NCBI GenBank assembly: GCA_022508505.1
Contig: JAFLVC010000003.1
Coordinates: 62,001 to 126,000, forward strand
Length of the DNA: 64,000 bases
Direction of reading: 5' to 3'
From: Clostridiales bacterium
Lineage (GTDB): Bacteria; Bacillota; Clostridia; Christensenellales; Pumilibacteraceae
Each line of letters starts with the position of its first letter. The first letter of the stretch is position 1. The notes under the pieces were generated by a model. The model ran no database searches, had not been told where the DNA came from, and was given only the letters and a program-made list of their open reading frames with translations. The position numbers were made by a program, and so were the translations under genes. Positions 20,600 to 27,859 of the stretch are shown here, in pieces.

Positions 20600-22630
20600 G
20601 TGGGTAAGGGAAACACAAGTTTGTTCGAAAAGCCTTTGTTCTCCACAAAGGTCAAGTCGGCAAACGTCAAGTTCAAAGAAATGCTGTTCGGTTACTTTCT
20701 CGGTCCGTTCGGCGCTCTTCTTGCGAGCGGCATTTTCACGAGCTTTCTTCAACGGTATTGGACGGACGTCCTGTTCGCCAACTACCGCGTAGTAGGCGCC
20801 GACGGAAAGCTCGCTTTGCCGAGCGGAAGCCCTATCGGCTTGTTCTTGACTCTATTGCCGTTGCTGTCCGCAATTCTTATAGTGGTGGGAAACCTCGTAG
20901 CGGGGCAGCTCATCGAGCGCACAAAGAGCAAGGCAGGCAAGGCGCGCCCGTGGATACTGCTCTCGTCGGTGCTTCTCGGCGTCGCTTGCGTGTTGATGTT
21001 TGTGCTGCCGATGGGTAACGGCATTGAGACGCCCGTTCTTACAATGGTGTTTACGGCAATAGCTTACAATCTGTACTATTCGATATGCTATCCGCTGTAC
21101 AACACGGCAAACAGCACTCTCATTCCCGTGTCTACGCGTAACAGCAATCAAAGAGGACTTCTCGCGTCGTTTGCAAACTTTGCGGGCGTCGGCGTCATGG
21201 GCGCAGGCGGCATGGTTTTCCCCATGATAATAGCTTGGTTCATGGGCGGCTGGGAAGCGCCCAATAAAAACGCCTGGATGGTCGCGTTTATCATAATCGG
21301 CATCTTCACGTTCGTCATGATACTCTTGCAGTACTACTTCACTCGTGAGCGCGTTACAGAAGAGGCGTTAAAGAGCGGCACGAGCGCGGCTACCGAAAAA
21401 ATACCCATCAAAAAGCAGTTGAAAGCGGTTGCGACAGAAAAATACTGGTGGATGATTATTATATTCTACCTCGTATTTCAGTTCTCCGGCGCGTTCAAAA
21501 ACCTGTCGATAACATACTTCTGCACCGATCATTTTTCTGGCACTGCGATAGGCGGGGCGGACGGCTCGGGTGCAATGTCCATCATCAACATATTGGGCGC
21601 GATTCCCATGGCGGCGGCCATGGCGTTTATATGGATACTGTCCGCCAAGTTCGGCAAGCGCATAGTGTGTTTGATAGGGTGCGCGATTGCCGCGGGCGGA
21701 GGCGTCATTGCCGGCATTTGGTCGGATAACTTCTACGTCGTCTGCGTGGGCGTCGCGTTAAAGAGCTTCGGCTCGGCGCCTGCGTGCTATATGATTCTCG
21801 CGCTTATCGCCGACGTGCTCGACCACATCGAGGCGAAGAACGGCTACCGCTGCGACGGCTTTACAATGTCGATATACTCGTCGCTCATGGCGGCGTCGAC
21901 CCCTGTTGCGCAGGGCATATTCAACGCTATTTCAAACGGCGGCGCCAATGAAACGGCAAACACGATAAGCTACATTTGGATTGAGACGATTGCCTACGCT
22001 GTGTGCACCGTGATAATGGTGTTCTTCATCGTCGAAAAGTACCTCAAAGCGGACAGAAAGATAACGCTCGAACGCCAGAAGGCGAATGCCGCCGCGGCGG
22101 GCGTCGCTTGGATAGACCCCGACGAGCGCCTGCGCCTCGAGCAAGAGGAAGCCGACCGCGTTGCGGAGCAAGCTCGCATCGATGAGCTTAAAGCAAAGTG
22201 CGAAAAGAGCGGGCTCGATTTCGAAGCGGAAGAGGGTAAGTATCAAGCGGCGCTCGCGGAAAAGCAGGAGGCAAAGCGCGTCAAGGACGAGGCGGCAAAG
22301 GCAAAGCGCGAGGAAGCCGCTCGCATCAAGGAAGAAAACCGCGTAGCCGCACTCAAGGCCAAGTGCGAAAAGGAAGGGCTTAACTACGAGGATGAGGAAC
22401 AAAAGCGGCTGGACGCAATAGCGGCGAAGCAGGAAGCGAAAAAGCAAAAAGAAGAACAGCTCGAAGCCGATTACCGCAAGTATCTTGCTGACCGCGGCGT
22501 GAAGTTCGGCGAGTCCTTGAACGAGACAAGCGAGGCTGTAGCCGACAAGCATGCGGCGACTGTCGAAGCGACAGAGCCCGACGTCGAGACCGAAGCGGAA
22601 ACGGCCCGGACTGAGCAGACGGAAGAATAA
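20600..22630 (+). CDS. GPH/MFS-type sugar:cation symporter with duplicated coiled-coil tail
   Basis: The GTG at 20600 lies 8 bases after AGGAG (20587-20591). An ATG at 20595 is in the wrong frame. Residues 30-480 form about twelve membrane helices resembling the glycoside-pentoside-hexuronide symporters (GNLVAGQLIERTKSKAGKAR loop after helix 3). The first gene of the rhamnose locus is thus probably the rhamnose or rhamnoside importer. Residues about 490-640 form a highly charged cytoplasmic coiled coil. It contains two copies of a 30-residue unit, LKAKCEKSGLDFEAEE... and LKAKCEKEGLNYEDEE..., with an acidic end. The tail makes the protein about 170 residues longer than typical members. The substrate is inferred from context. 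Confidence 0.88.
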   Translation: MGKGNTSLFEKPLFSTKVKSANVKFKEMLFGYFLGPFGALLASGIFTSFLQRYWTDVLFANYRVVGADGKLALPSGSPIGLFLTLLPLLSAILIVVGNLVAGQLIERTKSKAGKARPWILLSSVLLGVACVLMFVLPMGNGIETPVLTMVFTAIAYNLYYSICYPLYNTANSTLIPVSTRNSNQRGLLASFANFAGVGVMGAGGMVFPMIIAWFMGGWEAPNKNAWMVAFIIIGIFTFVMILLQYYFTRERVTEEALKSGTSAATEKIPIKKQLKAVATEKYWWMIIIFYLVFQFSGAFKNLSITYFCTDHFSGTAIGGADGSGAMSIINILGAIPMAAAMAFIWILSAKFGKRIVCLIGCAIAAGGGVIAGIWSDNFYVVCVGVALKSFGSAPACYMILALIADVLDHIEAKNGYRCDGFTMSIYSSLMAASTPVAQGIFNAISNGGANETANTISYIWIETIAYAVCTVIMVFFIVEKYLKADRKITLERQKANAAAAGVAWIDPDERLRLEQEEADRVAEQARIDELKAKCEKSGLDFEAEEGKYQAALAEKQEAKRVKDEAAKAKREEAARIKEENRVAALKAKCEKEGLNYEDEEQKRLDAIAAKQEAKKQKEEQLEADYRKYLADRGVKFGESLNETSEAVADKHAATVEATEPDVETEAETARTEQTEE

Positions 22631-22675
22631 GACGTTATAAATAATTTAACGGCGGTTTTGTCTGTCGAAAGCGCG

Positions 22676-22728
22676 TGCGGCAAGTGGTGACTCACTTGCC
22701 GCATTGTGCTGTATCCGAAATACGGCAC
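22676..22728. terminator. Two tandem hairpins after the symporter gene
   Basis: TGCGGCAAGTG (22676-22686) pairs with CACTTGCCGCA (22693-22703). GTGCTGTAT (22707-22715) pairs with ATACGGCAC (about 22720-22728), allowing one wobble. No strong T-run follows, so this may attenuate or stabilise the mRNA rather than fully end it. Confidence 0.5.
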
Positions 22729-22752
22729 GAAAAGATGACTGCTTTCTCATTG

Positions 22753-22783
22753 TTATGATTGTTTATTCATAAAACGGTCATAA
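22753..22783. promoter_or_regulatory. Candidate operator dyad upstream of rhaB
   Basis: TTATGA (22753-22758) and TCATAA (22778-22783) are inverted, with an inner dyad GTTTAT-TC-ATAAAAC. The centre lies about 28 bases before the -35 box of the rhaB promoter, a place typical for an activator or repressor site. The binding factor is unknown. Confidence 0.4.
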
Positions 22784-22795
22784 TCGCCGCAGCTA

Positions 22796-22824
22796 TTGAA
22801 TTTGCGATTGCCTTGTGATAAAAT
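22796..22824 (+). promoter_or_regulatory. rhaB promoter, giving a nearly leaderless transcript
   Basis: TTGAAT (22796-22801) and TAAAAT (22819-22824) are 17 bases apart. The start codon is at 22837, so transcription should start only about 6 bases before it. No Shine-Dalgarno sequence is present. Confidence 0.7.
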
Positions 22825-22836
22825 GATATCAGCAAT

Positions 22837-24135
22837 ATGAATTATTATCTTGCAATAGATATCGGCGCTTCGAGCGGCCGACACATAGTGGGACATGAGG
22901 AGAACGGCGAACTCGTCACTGACGAGGTTTACCGCTTTTTGAACGGCGTAAAGCGCCGCAACGGGCACCTCGTTTGGAACGTAAAAACGCTCTTTTCGGA
23001 GGTCGTAAAAGGCATCAAAAAGTCGTTTAAAAAGTATCCCGAAATTCGCAGTATCGCCATCGACACCTGGGGCGTCGACTACGTTCTTTTCAAGGGCGAC
23101 GTCGAACTTTCACCGTGCTACGCATACCGCGACAGGCGGACGGAAAGCGTCATAGACTCCGTTCACGGTATCGTGCCGTTTGAAGAGCTTTATAAGCGGA
23201 CGGGCATACAGTTCCAGCCGTTTAACACGATTTATCAGCTCTACGACGACTTGAGAAGCGGAAGGCTTGATAATGTTACCGACTTTTTGATGGTGCCCGA
23301 GTACCTTTCGTACATGCTCACCGGCGTCAAGAAAAAGGAATACACCAACGCGACGACGACGGGATTACTTAACGCCGCGACGGGCGAATTTGACGGCGAG
23401 ATTATCAAAAAGCTCGGAATGCCTAAAGCGGTGTTCGATATGCCGCTGTGCGCTCCCGGAACCGTTGTCGGAAAGCTCAAAAACGACATAGCGGAAGAGG
23501 TCGGAGGGCAGGCGGAGGTTGTCCTTTGCGCGTCGCACGACACGGCGAGCGCCGTCGAGGGCATTCCCATGGCGGGCGACGAGCTTTACATATCGTCGGG
23601 CACATGGTCGCTCCTCGGCGTAAAGCTTGATAAGCCGCTTTGCGACGACGGCAGCAGAATGGCCAACTACACCAACGAGGGCGGCGTCGGATACATTCGC
23701 TATCAAAAGAACATTATGGGCATGTGGGTTGTCAACGAGCTCAAAAAAGAGCTGTGCCCGGATAAGACGTTTTCCGACATCGTAGCCGAGGCGGAAAGAA
23801 GCGATTTTGCGCTCACCGTGGACGTGAACGCCGACTGCTTTCTTTCGCCAAAGAGCATGAAGGCTGCGTTTTACAACGCTCTTTCGGTTAAGCCCAAGAC
23901 GGTGGGCGACTACTTTAACTGCGCGTATAACAGTCTTGCGCAAAGCTACAAGCGCGCAATCGAGGAGCTTGAAAGCAACGTCGGCAAGACTTACGAAAAG
24001 CTTTACATAGTGGGCGGCGGCGCAAAGAACGAATATCTCAACAGGCTCACAAAAGAAGCCACGTGCAAAGAAGTCGTCGCGCTACCCATAGAGGCGACGG
24101 CGCTCGGCAATCTCAAAATTCAATCGGAAAGATAA
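22837..24135 (+). CDS. rhaB: Rhamnulokinase (FGGY family), C-terminally short
   Basis: This enzyme phosphorylates L-rhamnulose to L-rhamnulose-1-phosphate. The N-terminal ATPase domain opens with AIDIGASSGRHIVG. IAIDTWGVDY (near residue 70) and YRTGIQ-like sequence (YKRTGIQFQPFNTIYQLY) are typical of rhamnulokinases, as are SSGTWSLLG and the C-terminal VGGGAKNEYLNRL. At 432 residues it is some 45-60 shorter than well-known enzymes. It stops just after EATALGNL, where family members usually continue through a last helix. It is followed closely by rhaA and rhaD, which confirms the role. It has its own promoter and no ribosome-binding site. Confidence 0.93.
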   Translation: MNYYLAIDIGASSGRHIVGHEENGELVTDEVYRFLNGVKRRNGHLVWNVKTLFSEVVKGIKKSFKKYPEIRSIAIDTWGVDYVLFKGDVELSPCYAYRDRRTESVIDSVHGIVPFEELYKRTGIQFQPFNTIYQLYDDLRSGRLDNVTDFLMVPEYLSYMLTGVKKKEYTNATTTGLLNAATGEFDGEIIKKLGMPKAVFDMPLCAPGTVVGKLKNDIAEEVGGQAEVVLCASHDTASAVEGIPMAGDELYISSGTWSLLGVKLDKPLCDDGSRMANYTNEGGVGYIRYQKNIMGMWVVNELKKELCPDKTFSDIVAEAERSDFALTVDVNADCFLSPKSMKAAFYNALSVKPKTVGDYFNCAYNSLAQSYKRAIEELESNVGKTYEKLYIVGGGAKNEYLNRLTKEATCKEVVALPIEATALGNLKIQSER

Positions 24136-24149
24136 GGAGAACATATTAC

Positions 24150-25397
24150 ATGGACATCAAATACGTAAAGGACAGCTACGGTAAGCTCGGAATAGACGTG
24201 GACGCCGCCGTCAAAAAGGTGGGCGACATCCCGATATCCATTCACTGCTGGCAGGGCGACGACGTCATAGGCTTTGACGGAAGCGGCTCGCTCGGCGACG
24301 GGCTCGCAACGACGGGAAATTACCCCGGCCGCGCGCGCAATTTCGAAGAGCTCAAAGAGGATATAAAATTCGCGTTTTCGCTCATTCCCGGCAAAAAGCG
24401 GCTTAATCTCCACGCCTGCTACGCGGTGCTCGGCGCCGACAAGGGCAAGGTCGACCGCGACAAATATACATATAAGTATTTCGAGCCGTGGGTCAAGTTC
24501 GCAAAAGAGCTCGGGCTCGACGGCATAGACTTCAACCCGACGTTCTTCTCGCACAAGATGATGAAAAACGGGCTGTCGCTCTCGTCGCCCGACGAAAAGG
24601 TGAGAAAGTTCTGGGTTGAGCACGGCAAGGCGTGCTTGAAGATTACGGAGTACATCGCGACCGAAATGGGCACGCCGTCGCTCATGAATATCTGGGTTCC
24701 CGACGGCATGAAGGACGTTCCCGCAGACAGGCTTACGCCGCGGCTCAGGCTCAAAGAATCGCTCGACGAGATACTCGCTACACCGTACGACAAGAAAAAG
24801 GTGGTCGTGTCGGTCGAGAGCAAGGTCTTTGCCGTCGGCATAGAAAGCTACACCGTTGGAAGCAACGAGTTCTATCAAAACTACGCCGCAAAGTCGGGTG
24901 TGTGCTGCCTTTTGGACAACGGGCATTACCACCCGCTCGAGTACGTCAGCGACAAAATCCCCGCGCTTCTCGCGTTTTACGACAAGGTGGCGCTACACGT
25001 CACGCGCGGCGTAAGGTGGGACAGCGACCACGTAGTTCTTCTCGAGGACGAGCTCAAAGAGATAGCCAAGGAAATCGTCAGGAACGACGCAACCGACAAG
25101 GTCATGATCGGGCTCGACTACTTCGACGCGAGCATAAACCGCATCGCGGCGTGGGTTGTCGGCGCGCGCAACATGAGAAAGGCGCTTTTGTACGCGCTGC
25201 TGCAGCCCAACGCGAGGATGAAAGAGCTTCAGGACAACGCCGAGTTCACCGAGCTCATGTGGCTCAACGAGGAGGTCAAAACCCTTCCCTTCGGCGAGGC
25301 GTGGGCAATGTACCTTGAAAGTGAAAAGGCGGTCGGCGCGGAGTGGCTTGAACAAGTAAAGAAATACGAGAGTAAAATACTCGGGGAGAGGAAATAA
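24150..25397 (+). CDS. rhaA: L-rhamnose isomerase
   Basis: Converts L-rhamnose to L-rhamnulose, a metal-dependent cytoplasmic step. The ATG at 24150 is chosen because AAGGAG (24134-24139) precedes it and the protein start (MDIKYVKDSYGKLGID) matches the family; in-frame sequence further upstream is inside rhaB. The 415-residue length is typical. SIHCWQGDDVIGF near residue 30, NLHACYA, DGIDFNPTFF and LDNGHYHP hold conserved metal-binding and catalytic residues. The stop overlaps the rhaD start by one base (TAATG), indicating translational coupling. Confidence 0.97.
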   Translation: MDIKYVKDSYGKLGIDVDAAVKKVGDIPISIHCWQGDDVIGFDGSGSLGDGLATTGNYPGRARNFEELKEDIKFAFSLIPGKKRLNLHACYAVLGADKGKVDRDKYTYKYFEPWVKFAKELGLDGIDFNPTFFSHKMMKNGLSLSSPDEKVRKFWVEHGKACLKITEYIATEMGTPSLMNIWVPDGMKDVPADRLTPRLRLKESLDEILATPYDKKKVVVSVESKVFAVGIESYTVGSNEFYQNYAAKSGVCCLLDNGHYHPLEYVSDKIPALLAFYDKVALHVTRGVRWDSDHVVLLEDELKEIAKEIVRNDATDKVMIGLDYFDASINRIAAWVVGARNMRKALLYALLQPNARMKELQDNAEFTELMWLNEEVKTLPFGEAWAMYLESEKAVGAEWLEQVKKYESKILGERK

Positions 25398-26239
25398 TGG
25401 CATATAAGGACATACTTTCGGCGCCGTTCGTGACCGAAATGCGCGACACCTGCGCCAATATGTACCGCCTCGGCTGGGACGAGCGCAACGGCGGCAACAT
25501 CAGCTATCTTTTGGACGAAAAGCAAGTGGGCGAGTATCTCGACCTCGACCGCGTCGTGCGCGAGATACCGTTCATGGGCGTAAATGCGTCTGCGTTCGAC
25601 GCGAAAGCGCTTGCCGGCAAGATCTTTATCGTCACGGGTACGGGTAAGTATTTTAAAAACGTCCACGGCGATCCCGAAAACAACCTCGGCATCGTCCGCA
25701 TCAAAAAGGACGGCAAGGCGGCTGAGCTCTTGTGGGGCTACAAGGACGGCGGACGGTTTACGAGCGAGTTTCCCGCGCATATGATGAGCCACATGGCGAG
25801 GCTGAACGTCGATCCCGAAAACCGCGTCGTCATGCACAGTCACCCGACGCACCTTCTCGCCATGAACTACGTCCACGAGCTCGACGAGAAAAAGCTTACG
25901 CACACGCTTTGGGAGATGTGCACCGAGTGCATAGTCGTTTTCCCCGACGGCGTGGGCGTGCTTCCTTGGATGCTTTGCGGCACCGACGACATAGGCATTG
26001 CGACAGCCGACAAGATGAAGGACTTTCGCGTCGTCGTGTGGGCGCTCCACGGCGTGTACGGCGCGGGAAAGAACATGGACGAGTGCTTCGGGCTCATCGA
26101 GACTGTGGAAAAAGCGGCGCAGATTTACATGCTGACCTCGCACATGAAGCGCATAAACACCATAACCGACGAGGATATGCTAAAGCTCGTCGATCTGTTC
26201 AAGGTCAAGTGCCGCACCGATTTTCTCAATCTCAAGTAG
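25397..26239 (+). CDS. rhaD: L-rhamnulose-1-phosphate aldolase
   Basis: Class II zinc-dependent aldolase that splits L-rhamnulose-1-phosphate into dihydroxyacetone phosphate and L-lactaldehyde. The 280-residue protein shows RNGGNISY near residue 30 and the zinc-ligand motif HSHPTHLLAM near 150. A third His lies in WALHGVYGAG near 220. The acid TECIVVFPDGVG segment is also conserved. It is translationally coupled to rhaA and followed by methylglyoxal synthase and lactaldehyde reductase, which act on its two products. Confidence 0.97.
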   Translation: MAYKDILSAPFVTEMRDTCANMYRLGWDERNGGNISYLLDEKQVGEYLDLDRVVREIPFMGVNASAFDAKALAGKIFIVTGTGKYFKNVHGDPENNLGIVRIKKDGKAAELLWGYKDGGRFTSEFPAHMMSHMARLNVDPENRVVMHSHPTHLLAMNYVHELDEKKLTHTLWEMCTECIVVFPDGVGVLPWMLCGTDDIGIATADKMKDFRVVVWALHGVYGAGKNMDECFGLIETVEKAAQIYMLTSHMKRINTITDEDMLKLVDLFKVKCRTDFLNLK

Positions 26240-26267
26240 TTTTTGACAGCGTCAAAGGCAGTACGAC

Positions 26268-26633
26268 ATGAAAAAAAGACAGATTGCGCTCATTGCGCAC
26301 GACAACAAGAAGCAGGAAATAGTCGAATGGGCGGTCGCTAACAGCAAAGCGTTGTCGGCTTGCGACCTTTTCGGCACCGGACACACGGCGGCGCTCGTCG
26401 AAGAAGCGACGGGGCTTAAGGTTCACGCGTTTTTGCCGGGACCACTCGGCGGCGACCAGCAGGTGGGCGCGGCGATTGCCGAGGGCAAGATAGACGCCGT
26501 CGTGTTCTTTTGGGATCCGCTGTCGGCACAGCCGCACGATCCCGACGTAAAGGCGTTACTTCGCATTGCGGTAGTCTACGACATTCCGATAGCCACCAAC
26601 AAGGCGACTGCGGACTATATAATAAATAAGTAA
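26268..26633 (+). CDS. mgsA: Methylglyoxal synthase
   Basis: Converts dihydroxyacetone phosphate to methylglyoxal and phosphate. The 121-residue product carries ALIAHDNKKQEIVEW, LFGTGHTA (phosphate binding), PGPLGGDQQVG and FFWDPLSAQPHDPDVKALLR, all family hallmarks, and is of normal compact length. Its place between the rhamnulose-1-P aldolase and lactaldehyde reductase genes is notable. It acts on DHAP, one of the two aldolase products, so it may relieve phosphate-limited DHAP build-up during rhamnose growth. Methylglyoxal can also be reduced to lactaldehyde or 1,2-propanediol. Confidence 0.96.
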   Translation: MKKRQIALIAHDNKKQEIVEWAVANSKALSACDLFGTGHTAALVEEATGLKVHAFLPGPLGGDQQVGAAIAEGKIDAVVFFWDPLSAQPHDPDVKALLRIAVVYDIPIATNKATADYIINK

Positions 26634-26680
26634 AACAATATATAATTAACAAACAAAATATTAAAAAAAGGGGAAATATC

Positions 26681-27826
26681 ATGAACAGGTTTATTCTCAA
26701 CGAAACGAGCTACCACGGCGCGGGCGCAATAGGCGCAATCGTCGGCGAGGTTCAAAAGCGCGGCTTCAAAAAGGCGTTTGTCTGCTCCGATCCCGACCTT
26801 GTCAAGTTCAAGGTTACGGACAAGGTGCTCTCCGTCCTCGACAAGGCAAAGCTTTCCTACGAGCTTTACTCGGACATCAAGCCCAACCCGACGATTGACA
26901 ACGTCAAAAACGGCGTCGCGGCTTTCAAAAAGTCAAAGGCGGACTACATCATAGCTATCGGCGGCGGCTCGAGCATGGACACCGCCAAGGCGATAGGCAT
27001 TATCATTGCCAACCCCGAGCATGAGGACGTCAGAAGCCTCGAGGGCGCGGTCGACACCAAAAACCCGTCCGTTCCCATCATCGCCGTTCCGACGACTGCG
27101 GGCACTGCCGCCGAGGTTACCATCAACTACGTCATAACCGACGAGGAAAAGAACAGAAAGTTCGTGTGCGTCGATCCTCACGATATTCCTATCGTCGCCG
27201 TCGTCGATCCCGACATGATGTCGACCATGCCCAAAGGCCTCACCGCCGCGACCGGCATGGATGCGCTTACGCACGCTATCGAAGGTTACATCACGAAAGG
27301 TGCGTGGGAGCTTTCCGACATGTTCCACTTAAAAGCTATTGAGATTATAGCTCGGTCATTGCGTGGCGCGGTGGAAAACACCCCCGAGGGCAGGACGGAC
27401 ATGGCGCTCGGTCAGTACGTCGCCGGCATGGGATTTTCCAATGTCGGCCTCGGTCTCGTCCACTCGATGGCGCACCCGCTCGGCGCGCTGTACGACACCC
27501 CGCACGGCGTGGCGAACGCCATACTTCTTCCCACCGTCATGGAGTATAACGCAGAAGCGACGGGCGAGAAATACCGCGACATAGCGCGGGCTATGGGCGT
27601 TGCCGGCACCGAAAAGATGACGCAAAAGGAATACCGAAAGGCGGCGATAGACGCCGTCAAAAAGCTTAGCGTCGACGTCGGCATTCCAGCCGACCTCAAG
27701 GCTATCGTCAAGAAAGAGGATATTCCTTTCCTCGCAAAATCGGCGATGGCTGACGCCTGCCGTCCCGGAAACCCCAAGGATCCGACGGAAGCGGACGTTA
27801 TCAAGCTGTACGAGAGCTTATTATAA
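26681..27826 (+). CDS. fucO: Lactaldehyde reductase (iron-containing alcohol dehydrogenase)
   Basis: Reduces L-lactaldehyde to 1,2-propanediol, regenerating NAD+. The 381-residue product has the family III alcohol dehydrogenase motifs IAIGGGSSMDTAKAIG (NAD binding, near residue 90), PTTAGTAAEVT, MDALTHAIEGY with metal ligands, and HSMAHPLGALYDTPHG with two further His ligands. The sequence is closest in style to FucO, and its position after rhaBAD and mgsA fits the fermentative branch of rhamnose use. A purine-rich AAAGGGG site precedes the ATG. Confidence 0.93.
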   Translation: MNRFILNETSYHGAGAIGAIVGEVQKRGFKKAFVCSDPDLVKFKVTDKVLSVLDKAKLSYELYSDIKPNPTIDNVKNGVAAFKKSKADYIIAIGGGSSMDTAKAIGIIIANPEHEDVRSLEGAVDTKNPSVPIIAVPTTAGTAAEVTINYVITDEEKNRKFVCVDPHDIPIVAVVDPDMMSTMPKGLTAATGMDALTHAIEGYITKGAWELSDMFHLKAIEIIARSLRGAVENTPEGRTDMALGQYVAGMGFSNVGLGLVHSMAHPLGALYDTPHGVANAILLPTVMEYNAEATGEKYRDIARAMGVAGTEKMTQKEYRKAAIDAVKKLSVDVGIPADLKAIVKKEDIPFLAKSAMADACRPGNPKDPTEADVIKLYESLL

Positions 27827-27859
27827 CCCGATAATACAAGTCCCAATTAAGAGGAAACA

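Noticed and set aside
20595..20792. ATG start close to the AGGAG before the symporter
   Set aside because: It opens a different frame of only 65 codons; the GTG at 20600 gives the full symporter.
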